NCBI GenBank assembly: GCA_003864535.1
Contig: BHEQ01000016.1
Coordinates: 1-15,519, forward strand
Reading direction: 5' to 3'
Length of the DNA stretch: 15,519 nt
From: Gammaproteobacteria bacterium
Lineage (GTDB): Bacteria > Pseudomonadota > Gammaproteobacteria > Cardiobacteriales > Wohlfahrtiimonadaceae
Each line of letters starts with the position of its first letter. The first letter of the stretch is position 1. The notes beneath the pieces are model-generated. The model was not told where the DNA came from. It saw only the letters and a list, made by a program, of their open reading frames with translations, and made no database searches. Below are positions 1 to 7,038 of the stretch, in pieces. A program made the translations under genes and the position numbers.

Positions 1-772
1 CGGCACTACTTAGGCGATTTAGAGCTTGCATAATATCTGGGCGTTCAACCACAAAATCGCGCAAGATAAAAACGCTTGCCGCAGTGGTTTCTACTGCGCG
101 GATTTTAGTGCGTAATAAATTAAGCTTAGCTACGGTTTTACCAAATTTTGCATCTGGCACGATATGATCATAACCAATATATTTCAAAGGATTATGTGAC
201 ATTTTATGGATTGCGGCATCATCAAATTCACCCATCATAATCGCGAGCATGGGGATATTGGTAACTTCAGATTTCATGATATTACCCAAAGCTGAGCGAC
301 AATCAGCAAGCCATAAACTAAAAGACTTAGGCCAGCTATCTTGTAATTCTGTTTGTATAAAAATCGCTAAGGCAATTGCCTCGTCCATCTCACTTCTAAA
401 CTTGATCCGCGGATCATTTTTAGAGATTAAGGTATCAGCATTTAAATGGGTAAGTGTTTCAGGTTTTTTAGATGTTGCTTGCTGGCATAAAACGCAATGC
501 GTGGTATGTCTTTGATCATCACTTGTTAGGGCATGAACTTTTTTTAGTATATTTTCAGAGCTTCCATTTATTTGTTTTACTTGATTTGTTTCAACAAATA
601 CCTGCCCTTGCTCATCTATAAACTTAAGTGCAATCTTGCGATCTGTTAATAAATCATGCGCGGAAGGCGTTAGTACAGAGTTGATAGGCAAATGAATTTC
701 AGTGCCATGGGCGAGGCTGTATTTTTCACGCAGCCAGCTTTCAGTGATATATGTTTTACTTTTCTCTTTCAT
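1..772 (-). CDS. eutT: EutT, corrinoid adenosyltransferase (3' end off the left edge)
   Basis: EutT transfers the adenosyl group of ATP to Co(II)alamin that has been reduced to Co(I), making the adenosylcobalamin needed by ethanolamine ammonia-lyase. The frame is open from the ATG at 772-770 to the window edge, giving 257 codons. Enteric EutT is about 267 residues, so only about ten residues are missing. The start MKEKSKTYITESWLREKY and the later parts LQDSWPKSFSLWLADCRSALG and RAVETTAASVF are typical of EutT. The metal-site motif of Salmonella EutT is H-x11-C-C-x2-C. Here it reads H80-x11-H92-C93-x2-C96, so the first Cys is His. A weak AGG lies seven bases before the start. The gene follows eutQ as in enteric operons, and eutD would be expected next. 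The family call is firm; the effect of the His change is unknown. Confidence 0.93.
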   Translation of the reverse strand, partial: MKEKSKTYITESWLREKYSLAHGTEIHLPINSVLTPSAHDLLTDRKIALKFIDEQGQVFVETNQVKQINGSSENILKKVHALTSDDQRHTTHCVLCQQATSKKPETLTHLNADTLISKNDPRIKFRSEMDEAIALAIFIQTELQDSWPKSFSLWLADCRSALGNIMKSEVTNIPMLAIMMGEFDDAAIHKMSHNPLKYIGYDHIVPDAKFGKTVAKLNLLRTKIRAVETTAASVFILRDFVVERPDIMQALNRLSSA

Positions 773-798
773 AACAACCTATTTTATATACTTATTCA

Positions 799-835
799 GA
801 TATCTATTTAGGATATCTATTTCGGATATCTATTA
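799..835. repeat. Three tandem 13-bp AT-rich repeats at the eutQ 3' end
   Basis: The core GATATCTATT recurs at 799, 812 and 825 with a 13-base period. The last copy runs into the eutQ stop codon (833-835). The array fills much of the 60-base eutQ-eutT gap. It contains GATATC palindromes but no stem long enough to be a terminator. Function unknown. Confidence 0.8.
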
Positions 836-1597
836 GTCAGCCCAGCTAGCAGGATGCGCAACAAAAAGGAAACGTACATGTGTTGGCGTTCCAAATTCAA
901 TGCTGCTGTTTTTAGGGATAAATAAAACGTCTCCAACTTTGGCAATTAGGGTTTGTCCATTGGTGCGGATATGCAGTTCACCTTCAATCACATAGCTCAC
1001 CTCATCATAAGTTAAAGTCCACGGAAAAAAGCAATCATCCCATTCCATAAAACCTGCTGCCATGGGCGAGTTATCCGCAGCACCAATTACTTCAACTACG
1101 CCTACGCTATCTTTTTTACCTGAGCTTTTTGGATTATTTGAACCAGTAAAGAGGCTGAAATTAACACTTTGACCTTTAACAACTTTAACGCCACTAGCGG
1201 CTATTTCACTTTGATATAAATCAGAATTATTCGCAGCAGTTGCAGCAAGATTATTTGCTTGTGTGCTTGGCTGAGCTTGGGAATTAGGCGTAAATGCCCC
1301 ACCTTGAGTTTGTACTTTAGATATTAATTGCTCAATCAAAGCCTCATTATTTTTATGCTCTATTGGCAGTTGCGCAACAATTATCTCCCTTAGGTTTAAT
1401 ACAGACTTAGGAGCGATAGCTTGAGTACAAGTTGGGACTAAAGTCTCATCTTCAATAATCGTGATTTTAAGTTCTTTAGCAACTGTATATGCCTCAGGAG
1501 TTACAAGAAAATTACTCCGAGGATAAGCATTAATGCTAGTTTCTTGCTTAACTTTCAATTCACGAATAGTGTCACCTGTAATTAATTTTTTTCTCAT
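833..1597 (-). CDS. eutQ: EutQ, cupin-fold acetate kinase of ethanolamine utilisation
   Basis: EutQ is a cytosolic cupin-fold protein. In Salmonella it was shown to have acetate kinase activity, and it is also linked to compartment assembly. The product is 254 residues against about 233 in E. coli. The N-terminus MRKKLITGDTIRELK matches the enteric one. The linker at residues 105-135 is rich in Gln, Ala and Asn, and accounts for the extra length. The C-terminal cupin, about residues 180-254, includes GFMEWDDCFFPWTLTYDE, VIEGELHIR, AKVGDVLFIPK and SSIEFGTPT, nearly identical to the enteric protein. The start follows an AGGGA Shine-Dalgarno. It lies between eutP and eutT, as in the S-P-Q-T block of enteric operons. 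The identity is certain by sequence family; the exact role in this organism is inferred. Confidence 0.96.
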   Translation of the reverse strand: MRKKLITGDTIRELKVKQETSINAYPRSNFLVTPEAYTVAKELKITIIEDETLVPTCTQAIAPKSVLNLREIIVAQLPIEHKNNEALIEQLISKVQTQGGAFTPNSQAQPSTQANNLAATAANNSDLYQSEIAASGVKVVKGQSVNFSLFTGSNNPKSSGKKDSVGVVEVIGAADNSPMAAGFMEWDDCFFPWTLTYDEVSYVIEGELHIRTNGQTLIAKVGDVLFIPKNSSIEFGTPTHVRFLFVAHPASWAD

Positions 1598-1623
1598 CTT
1601 TATTTTCCCTTAATTTAATACCT

Positions 1624-1675
1624 TATTTAATTCTTTATTTATTTAATTCTTTATTTAATTCTTTATTTAATTTTT
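1624..1675. repeat. Four 12-bp tandem repeats at the eutP 3' end
   Basis: The unit TATTTAATTCTT occurs at 1624, 1640 and 1652, with a near copy at 1664. A stray TATT lies between the first and second units. The last copy covers the eutP stop codon. The array occupies the eutP-eutQ gap upstream of the eutQ Shine-Dalgarno. Copy number could vary without touching coding sequence. Function unknown. Confidence 0.85.
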
Positions 1676-2173
1676 TAATAAATTTGCATCAGTGCCATGC
1701 TTATGTAATGTAGCTATAACCTGCGGCAAATTTAACTGTAATCTAAGTGTTTCAAGTGTTTCAAGCTGATAAGCTGAGACCATTAAAATCTCACCTCTAA
1801 AATTATTATCGAGCAATATTTGCTTAACACGCTGTGGATCGGCATCTTCCAAATCAATTTTAGTAATTACCGCCAGTATGGTTTTATCAGCATAAATCTC
1901 TAATAAACCTTGAGGCATACGATATTCAAAGACATTCGCAGGATGTACATAAACAATAGTATCCACATCAATTGTCGTGGTAATTAAAGCACTATAAAGG
2001 CGCGGATGACTAAAAAATTCTCCTGGTGTATCAATCAATTTGTCTTCAAAATTTAAAGATTGAGTTTTTGTAGCCGCAATATCTATCCCAAGGAGCGCAT
2101 TAAAAAGAGTGGTTTTACCAGCTTCTATGCCTCCTAAAAATATAAATTTATCGTTGCTATGTGAGTCTCTCAT
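1667..2173 (-). CDS. eutP: EutP, P-loop GTPase-like acetate kinase
   Basis: EutP is a Ras-like P-loop protein that, like EutQ, was shown in Salmonella to make acetyl phosphate from acetate and ATP. The 168-residue product (E. coli about 159) has the Walker A motif G14-GIEAG-K20-T21, a switch motif D48-TPG-51 and a G4-like T104-KID-107. Stretches such as HPRLYSALITT and YVHPANVFEYRMPQGLL match the enteric protein. I chose the ATG at 2173-2171 because AGGA lies four bases upstream and the protein then begins close to the P-loop, as in E. coli. A TTG six codons further upstream also opens the frame but has no comparable ribosome site. The gene sits 33 bases after eutS. Confidence 0.94.
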   Translation of the reverse strand: MRDSHSNDKFIFLGGIEAGKTTLFNALLGIDIAATKTQSLNFEDKLIDTPGEFFSHPRLYSALITTTIDVDTIVYVHPANVFEYRMPQGLLEIYADKTILAVITKIDLEDADPQRVKQILLDNNFRGEILMVSAYQLETLETLRLQLNLPQVIATLHKHGTDANLLKN

Positions 2174-2177
2174 TTTG

Positions 2178-2181
2178 TCCT
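2178..2181 (-). promoter_or_regulatory. Ribosome binding site deciding the eutP start
   Basis: AGGA, read on the minus strand, is followed by CAAA and the ATG at 2173. This favours that ATG over the upstream in-frame TTG at 2191. Confidence 0.6.
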
Positions 2182-2206
2182 GATAATACAAAGTATTAAT
2201 ATGATC

Positions 2207-2548
2207 TTAGGTTCGCGTTATCTTGCAAATGGTGAAGTCTAAATTAGCTTGTAATACTCTAATGGTTTGATTAAGTGCCTCTTCAACTGAGCCTACCGAG
2301 CCACTTATCACCAATGCGCCTGAGAATCTATCTAAGAATCCAATTTCAATGGAGGCAGCTTTTGAGGCGATATCACCAGCAATCATCGCGGTCTCCCCAG
2401 GAGTTAGGGTCATGATGCCAATAGCTTCTGCGTTTGGAACGCCAATTTTTTTAGCAAGATCAGGAGATGGATGGGCGATTAGATGCGCCAGAGTGACTTG
2501 TTTTCCTGGTACAAATTCTTGAATAATACGCTCTTTTACTTGGGTCAT
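2207..2548 (-). CDS. eutS: EutS, hexameric BMC shell protein
   Basis: EutS is a single-domain, circularly permuted BMC protein that forms bent hexamers in the shell facet or edge. The 113-residue product matches the roughly 111-residue E. coli protein almost throughout: KERIIQEFVPGKQVTLAHLI, KKIGVP, AIGIMTLTPGETAMIAGD and GFLDRFSGALVI are the same or nearly so. The start has a strong AGAGGA five bases upstream. The gene opens the S-P-Q-T block and follows a 133-base gap after pduT, the longest gap in this half of the window outside the lyase genes. A separate promoter there is possible. Confidence 0.97.
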   Translation of the reverse strand: MTQVKERIIQEFVPGKQVTLAHLIAHPSPDLAKKIGVPNAEAIGIMTLTPGETAMIAGDIASKAASIEIGFLDRFSGALVISGSVGSVEEALNQTIRVLQANLDFTICKITRT

Positions 2549-2599
2549 TTTTATCCTCTCATTGCAAATTTAATCTTACGACTTATCTTATGCTGCTTC

Positions 2600-2627
2600 A
2601 GTGTAAGTTTATAACAAAATATGGCAA
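2600..2627 (-). promoter_or_regulatory. Possible sigma-70 promoter for eutSPQT
   Basis: On the minus strand a -35-like TTGCCA (2627-2622) is followed after 16 bases by a -10-like TACACT (2605-2600), about 50 bases before the eutS start. It lies in the 133-base pduT-eutS gap. Both boxes are imperfect and the surrounding DNA is AT-rich, so a chance match is quite possible. No operator or riboswitch was recognised. Confidence 0.25.
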
Positions 2628-2681
2628 AAAATCTTTAAATCATAGCTACAATTTGACTTTGCTCATAGATAGCTTATATCA

Positions 2682-3230
2682 TTAAATCAGGGTTTTAATT
2701 AATGCAGGTGCTGGGCGTGGGATTATGGAATATTGAACTAACAACCCCTTCGCACTTGCAACTTCTACCGCAATCTCAGTAGCAGCAGTAATTGCAGCGA
2801 CATCACCATTTAGAACAAAATAACATTTACCGCCTATTCCAAATGCCATATGAATCCGAATTGGAATGACTGATGCAGCTTTCACCGCCGCATCTGCAGC
2901 TTCTATTGCTGTAGCAACACTATAAGTTTCAATTACACTGATTGCATTAACCACATCAACCTCAGTAACACCGCTAATTGCGGGCATGATTGATGGATGA
3001 ATATTTGGAATTACAAAGTGATCAACCAATAAATGTCCACCTGCTTTTTTCGCAATATCAACCGCTTGACTCACAGCTGCGACATCACCATTAACCATCG
3101 CAATATATTTTCCAGGACAAATACTTTTGGCAACTAATAACTCAACTTCAGCAGCTTTAAGCATTGCATCAACCACAGCAATTCCCTTAGCAATACTACT
3201 TAACTCTACAAGACCGATTGCATAAAACAT
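2682..3230 (-). CDS. pduT: PduT-like tandem-BMC shell protein with Fe-S pore cysteine
   Basis: PduT is a tandem BMC-domain protein. It forms trimers whose central pore holds a [4Fe-4S] cluster and is thought to pass electrons across the shell. The 182-residue product (Salmonella PduT about 184) has BMC domain 1 at about residues 3-90 and BMC domain 2 at about 91-182. The cluster ligand Cys38 is present at the same residue number, in KSICPGK. LVDHFVIPNIH, MPAISGV, RIHMAFGIGGKCY and YSIIPRP are hallmarks of PduT rather than of EutM or EutK. AAGGAT precedes the ATG. It sits directly after pduS, the gene for its usual partner. No pduT occurs in the classical enteric eut operon, so this pair looks imported from a pdu-type locus. 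Confidence 0.95.
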   Translation of the reverse strand: MFYAIGLVELSSIAKGIAVVDAMLKAAEVELLVAKSICPGKYIAMVNGDVAAVSQAVDIAKKAGGHLLVDHFVIPNIHPSIMPAISGVTEVDVVNAISVIETYSVATAIEAADAAVKAASVIPIRIHMAFGIGGKCYFVLNGDVAAITAATEIAVEVASAKGLLVQYSIIPRPAPALIKTLI

Positions 3231-3255
3231 AATTTATCCTTAAATTTTCAAACAT

Positions 3256-3279
3256 GGACACTTCTATTTGTGCTTTTTT
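3256..3279. repeat. Degenerate end of the dispersed ~120-bp palindromic repeat
   Basis: The 24 bases starting GGACACTTCTATTTGTGC resemble the left end of the element at 8518 (GGGCACTTCTATAAATTGC) and the reversed end of the copy at 10458-10576. It lies in the 87-base gap between pduT and pduS. Only the terminus is recognisable, so it may be a decayed copy or a chance match. Confidence 0.35.
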
Positions 3280-3317
3280 CTGCGTTATTTTCTGCGTTAG
3301 TACGCTTAGCTGCATAT

Positions 3318-4637
3318 TTATGCTGCATCAATTTTAATTCCTAACTCATCAACCACACTAATTAATCCTGAAATACTCGCATGAACAGGTACGCTTAATG
3401 CATTTTCTTTAGCAATACCAATACATTGTCCTTTGCTAACTCTATCACCAACTTTAACAATTGCTTGAGCTGGAGCACCAATATGTTGCGATAATAAAAT
3501 CGTAACATAAGCGGGCTTAAAATCATGTTCAATAAAAGGTGCTTTTACATTATAAGCATCGACATCAATCCGTGAAATTAAACGTGGAATAGGCACAAAG
3601 CGTGAATTTATCATTGGATCAACATCACGAATAGGTGCGCTATAACGCGCCCCTTTTGCACGCAGCGTTTGTTTGAGCTCTTGATTTAAACGCATGGGAG
3701 ATATCTCAACTGGGCAGGCGTAAGCCTCGCAAATACCGCATTCAGAGCAAGTTAAGGCTGAAAGCAAAACACTTGGATCAGCTAAATGATTATAATTAAC
3801 AGAGCGCACGATTAAATGCGGCGGTAATTCATGCCCGATAAGGTGACGTGGGCACATCTCGGTACACAGCACACACTGCTCACACACTGTTCTTGCCATA
3901 CTCATGATAGAGGCGATATCTGTGGTCCGCCTTTTTATTAAAATATGATCTTTAGGTAACGCAATTAAACCGCCAGTTGTTTTGGTAATTGGCACATCGA
4001 GGCTATCCATTAGTTTGCCCATCATAGGACCGCCATTTAAAAAGGCGACATTCCCATCACTAAGAGTTGATCCTCCTGCAAGATTTAAAGCATCACGATA
4101 CGACGTACCAATAGGCAAGCTTAGCGTTATTGGGTTTTTAACTGCGCCTGTAACTGTAAGTACGCGCTGTGTAACATTTTGGTCTGTATCAACAGCTTTA
4201 GCAACATTGATTAGGGTTTGTACATTACTTACAATCACGCCAACATCTAAAGGAAGACCCGCTGGAGGCACGCGCCGTCCTGTTGCCATCCAAATAGTTA
4301 TGACCTCATCTCCAGCAGGATAGACATCTTTTAAAATATGAATGCGCATATTATCTGGTAGCAAAGGCGTGATCATCGCGATTGCTTCTTTATATTTAGC
4401 TTTTAAAGCGATAATACCCTCAACTGCCTTAGTTGCTTGCATGGCAAGTTCAAGCCCACGCAATAACAAATGTGCATCACGCGCTGCCATTTGTTGATCA
4501 ACTTTAAGTAAAGGCTCACATTCAGCACCATTAACTAAATAAATTTCAGCCTGAGCTTTGAGCTTAATATACGTGGGAAAACCTGCGCCACCAGCACCAA
4601 CAACCCCCGCATCTTGTACTTTTTGAACAATATCCAT
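3318..4637 (-). CDS. pduS: PduS-like cobalamin reductase (flavin, two [4Fe-4S])
   Basis: PduS is an RnfC-like flavoprotein that reduces cob(III)alamin inside the compartment for the adenosyltransferase. The 439-residue product (Salmonella about 451) begins with a Gly-rich flavin/nucleotide segment, GVVGAGGAGFPT at residues 11-22. It contains DVYPAGDEVITIWMATGRR and ends with a biotinyl/SLBB-like region, VPVHASISGLI. Two ferredoxin-type clusters are visible: C252-x2-C255-x2-C258-x3-C262-P and C297-x2-C300-x2-C303-x4-C308-P. The ATG has AAGAGA upstream and gives the expected N-terminus. The gene is followed by pduT, whose Fe-S pore could feed it electrons. In this locus its natural client would be EutT rather than PduO; that is an inference. 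Confidence 0.96.
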   Translation of the reverse strand: MDIVQKVQDAGVVGAGGAGFPTYIKLKAQAEIYLVNGAECEPLLKVDQQMAARDAHLLLRGLELAMQATKAVEGIIALKAKYKEAIAMITPLLPDNMRIHILKDVYPAGDEVITIWMATGRRVPPAGLPLDVGVIVSNVQTLINVAKAVDTDQNVTQRVLTVTGAVKNPITLSLPIGTSYRDALNLAGGSTLSDGNVAFLNGGPMMGKLMDSLDVPITKTTGGLIALPKDHILIKRRTTDIASIMSMARTVCEQCVLCTEMCPRHLIGHELPPHLIVRSVNYNHLADPSVLLSALTCSECGICEAYACPVEISPMRLNQELKQTLRAKGARYSAPIRDVDPMINSRFVPIPRLISRIDVDAYNVKAPFIEHDFKPAYVTILLSQHIGAPAQAIVKVGDRVSKGQCIGIAKENALSVPVHASISGLISVVDELGIKIDAA

Positions 4638-4679
4638 TTAATATCTCTTTATTTATTTTACGCTGCAAGTCATATAAAA

Positions 4680-5357
4680 TTATTCTTGATGAGGTGTAAA
4701 ATAGCGATTTCTTTTTAGAACGAGCTGATTAGTGTTAACCAAGCGGCTTAAGCGTTTTCTAAAGTCATTCATTTTTGGAAATTTTTTAGTTATTTCTGTA
4801 AGAAGTAGACCTGACTTAGATTCTTGAATAAAATCTAAAAGATCTTTATCATTTGATTTAGGATCTAACTCAATAGAACCTGACTCTGGTGAAGTTAGCT
4901 CTGGCTGAGACAGGTCTGGCTGAGTTAGGTCTTCTGTTTCAACTGAAGCTGGCTCTGGTTGAGTTAGATCTGACGGAGTCAGGTCTGGCGGAGTCAGGTC
5001 TGGTTGAGTCAGGTCTGGCGGAGCCAGTTTTGATGGAGTCATTTCGATACGCCAAGATGGATCATTAGAGCGTGCAAGTAGGCTTGTAACCATTTCTTCG
5101 CAATCATAAGTTGGGCGACCAATAACTTTTTGGCTAAGCACGGTGCCAATCCGAGAAGCTGCGCCAACACCTGCATCAATTGCGGCGCGGCAAGCGGCTA
5201 AGTCGCCTTCTACAATCACGGTGATCATAGCAGGATCAGTTTGATGCGTGGCTAATAGGCGTACATTTGCAGATTTAAGCATAGAATCAGCAGCTTCTAT
5301 GGCGGCGGCTAAACCTATAACTTCTATAAATCCTAATGCATTGATCTTATTTTTCAT
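4680..5357 (-). CDS. eutK: EutK, BMC shell protein with long repeat linker and C-terminal helix-turn-helix
   Basis: EutK combines one BMC domain with a C-terminal helix-turn-helix-like domain that may bind nucleic acid. The BMC domain spans about residues 4-85 (INALGFIEVIGLAAAIEAAD, VIVEGDLAACRAAIDAG, IGRP). The C-terminal domain, about residues 168-225, ends NRYFTPHQE as in enteric EutK. Between them, residues 112-158 form a Pro-rich linker of repeated D-L-T-x-P pentapeptides. The protein is therefore 225 residues, against about 166 in E. coli. I chose the ATG at 5357-5355, two bases after the eutL stop. A GTG four codons upstream (5369) would overlap eutL and add WLI before the conserved start. 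Tight coupling suggests co-translation with eutL. Confidence 0.93.
   Translation of the reverse strand: MKNKINALGFIEVIGLAAAIEAADSMLKSANVRLLATHQTDPAMITVIVEGDLAACRAAIDAGVGAASRIGTVLSQKVIGRPTYDCEEMVTSLLARSNDPSWRIEMTPSKLAPPDLTQPDLTPPDLTPSDLTQPEPASVETEDLTQPDLSQPELTSPESGSIELDPKSNDKDLLDFIQESKSGLLLTEITKKFPKMNDFRKRLSRLVNTNQLVLKRNRYFTPHQE
4885..5025. repeat. 15-bp tandem repeat array inside eutK
   Basis: Four adjacent 15-base units, AGRTCTGRYKGAGYC, lie at 4966-5025. Degenerate copies extend left to about 4885. Being a multiple of three, gain or loss of units only changes the number of D-L-T-x-P repeats in the EutK linker. Confidence 0.9.
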
Positions 5358-5359
5358 AA

Positions 5360-6019
5360 TTAACCACACTTAATTGGGTGAGCAGCAATATCAATCACTG
5401 ATAAAGAAAAAGCCTCACATGCAGCATTACAAGCTGCCTGATCGCCAGAGAGAAATGCGCCTGAATAGTTAGTTTCAGACGGGGGAGGGATATATAGTGC
5501 TAACTGGACACTTGCAGCTTTTAAGGCGGCATCAATTCCAAATGTAGCTTCTAAAGGAGGTGCAATCAAATAAGCAAGTGATGATCCTTGCGCGATATTT
5601 GCTTGAGCTGATAAATAACTACCTGCGCTTGAGATCACATGCGCTAAGAAAGCAACTTTTTTTTGATCATCTGCCCAAGTAAAACCAGGCCCTTGCTCAA
5701 TCATCGCAATCATTGTATCAAGCCCTGCTCGAACCTCGGCGGGATTTGTTCCACCGAGCATAATCATAACCTCGCCTGAACTTGGAGAAGGAGAATGTGC
5801 AGCTCCAGCATATAAAGATCGACCAAATACTACTTCAACATCAGCTTGCTTAGTTGCCTCATCCGCTGCGATATAAGCTATATCATCAGAATCTGCACAA
5901 ATTATGCCCAAGCTATTAATATGAGATGCTAATTTAAGTACTTTTTTAAAATCTGGGGCAATAGATGCAATGAGCCTAACCGAGGTTACATTCGCTTGAA
6001 TTTTTTCTAAAATAGACAT
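5360..6019 (-). CDS. eutL: EutL, tandem-BMC trimeric shell protein
   Basis: EutL has two circularly permuted BMC domains and forms pseudohexameric trimers with a gated central pore. In E. coli the small pores bind ethanolamine. The product is 219 residues, the same length as E. coli EutL. Near-identical stretches include IICADSDDIAYIAADEATKQ, VEVVFGRSLYAGAAH, VMIMLGGTNPAEVRAGLD, IAPPLEATFGIDAALKAA and YIPPPSETNYSGAFLSG. AGAGGA is well placed before the ATG. It lies 73 bases after eutC and two bases before eutK, the usual C-L-K order. Confidence 0.97.
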   Translation of the reverse strand: MSILEKIQANVTSVRLIASIAPDFKKVLKLASHINSLGIICADSDDIAYIAADEATKQADVEVVFGRSLYAGAAHSPSPSSGEVMIMLGGTNPAEVRAGLDTMIAMIEQGPGFTWADDQKKVAFLAHVISSAGSYLSAQANIAQGSSLAYLIAPPLEATFGIDAALKAASVQLALYIPPPSETNYSGAFLSGDQAACNAACEAFSLSVIDIAAHPIKCG

Positions 6020-6053
6020 TTTAAATCCTCTTTATATAGACATTTAAAGTAAT

Positions 6054-6077
6054 TTTTATAAGTCCTTTTATAAGTCC
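6054..6077. repeat. Two perfect 12-bp tandem repeats between eutC and eutL
   Basis: TTTTATAAGTCC is repeated exactly at 6054-6065 and 6066-6077, in the 73-base eutC-eutL gap. Short tandem arrays also follow eutQ and eutP. Function unknown. Confidence 0.8.
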
Positions 6078-6092
6078 TACTTGATCATACAC

Positions 6093-7028
6093 TTATTTTT
6101 GGTTAATTTTATTTAGATTGATGCCTGAAGATTGATATTTAAGCATTCTTTGCGCTAGATCAATAATTACTGCGGCAGCTTCAACTGGTGGAGTTCCTGC
6201 TTGATGAATATTAGAAATACAGTTGCGATCTGCCTCAACTGTTGTGGCAACACAAGGACTATAAATCATATAGCACGATAGGGATTCTGATTGCCCAAGC
6301 CCTGGACGCTCCCCTATCAGCAAAATCACTACTTTTGCTTTGAGCAACTCACCTATTTGATCTTCTATTTTTACGCGTCCGTAGCGCACGAAAAATGGTG
6401 TTCCCACGCTTAATTTAGCGGACTCTAGTCCTTTAAGTAAAGGAGGTAGGATCTCATCAAAATTAGCCGTTAATGCTTCTGTTGATAATCCATCTGAAAC
6501 AATAACTTGCACATCAATATCGTGTTTACATTGCGCTAAAATAGACTGGACAGATTCGTCACTTAAACGTCTCCCTAAATCTGGACGAGTTAAATACTCA
6601 TCTTTATTACAAGCCCTACTTTGCACTTCTAATAGTCCAGTTTGATCAATCCATGTTTTGGGTATTTCTTGTAAAACAGTATCTTTAGAGCGTGCATGAT
6701 CTGCTAAAAAACGTAAATAAGATTGGGTACGTAAACGTGTTCCAACACGACCTGCAGCAACTCTTGCCCCTGTTGCTTTTAAAAGCTCTTCTAGAACCTC
6801 GCGTTTATGCGGATTTTGTACACCAACCCATTGACGCACACTACTAGCACCAAGATCGGCTAAAACTCCATCATCAGAATTTATTTTTGTTGCGCTTGGG
6901 TGATCAGGCTCAGCCTGTTGATATGGTGCTGCCTGTTGATTTGGTGCTGCCTGTTGCTCAGGCTCAGCCTGTTGATCAAGCTTAGCTAACACAGCTTGAA
7001 TAATTTCGGTAATTTGCTGCTGATTCAT
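6093..7028 (-). CDS. eutC: EutC, ethanolamine ammonia-lyase small subunit
   Basis: EutC pairs with EutB in the adenosylcobalamin-dependent lyase that turns ethanolamine into acetaldehyde and ammonia. The product is 311 residues against about 295 in E. coli. Residues 2-17 (NQQQITEIIQAVLAKL) form an amphipathic helix of the type that targets cargo to the compartment. Residues 19-42 are four six-residue repeats, QQAxPx, making the linker. The body from about residue 56 contains NPHKREVLEELL, RFLADHARSKDTVL, YLTRPDLGRRL, VSDGLSTEAL, PFFVRYGRVKIEDQIGELL, LLIGERPGLGQSESLSCY and ISNIHQAGTPPVEAAAV. All of these are standard EutC blocks. It starts ten bases after eutB with only a weak Shine-Dalgarno, which suggests translational coupling. 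Confidence 0.97.
   Translation of the reverse strand: MNQQQITEIIQAVLAKLDQQAEPEQQAAPNQQAAPYQQAEPDHPSATKINSDDGVLADLGASSVRQWVGVQNPHKREVLEELLKATGARVAAGRVGTRLRTQSYLRFLADHARSKDTVLQEIPKTWIDQTGLLEVQSRACNKDEYLTRPDLGRRLSDESVQSILAQCKHDIDVQVIVSDGLSTEALTANFDEILPPLLKGLESAKLSVGTPFFVRYGRVKIEDQIGELLKAKVVILLIGERPGLGQSESLSCYMIYSPCVATTVEADRNCISNIHQAGTPPVEAAAVIIDLAQRMLKYQSSGINLNKINQK
6907..6978. repeat. Four 18-bp tandem repeats inside eutC
   Basis: Units begin at 6907, 6925, 6943 and 6961, each containing GCCTGTTG. They encode the QQAxPx repeats that separate the targeting helix from the body of EutC. Copy-number change would keep the frame. Confidence 0.92.
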
Positions 7029-7038
7029 AATCGCTCAC

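Noticed and set aside
2174..2191. TTG start giving EutP six extra residues
   Set aside because: No good ribosome site; the ATG at 2173 has AGGA and places the P-loop near the N-terminus as in enteric EutP.
2549..2681. Adenosylcobalamin riboswitch or ethanolamine-type antiterminator upstream of eutS
   Set aside because: The gap is short and AT-rich, and I could not find a B12-box or a paired-hairpin pattern.
3982..4323. A 113-codon open frame on the plus strand
   Set aside because: It lies wholly antisense to the conserved pduS gene and its product resembles nothing I recognise. Other plus-strand frames (249-515, 7574-7759, 9391-9621, 10756-10971, 11816-12043, 13523-13741) were rejected for the same reason.
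5358..5369. GTG start giving EutK four extra residues
   Set aside because: It would overlap the end of eutL and add residues not found in EutK; the ATG two bases after the eutL stop fits the family.
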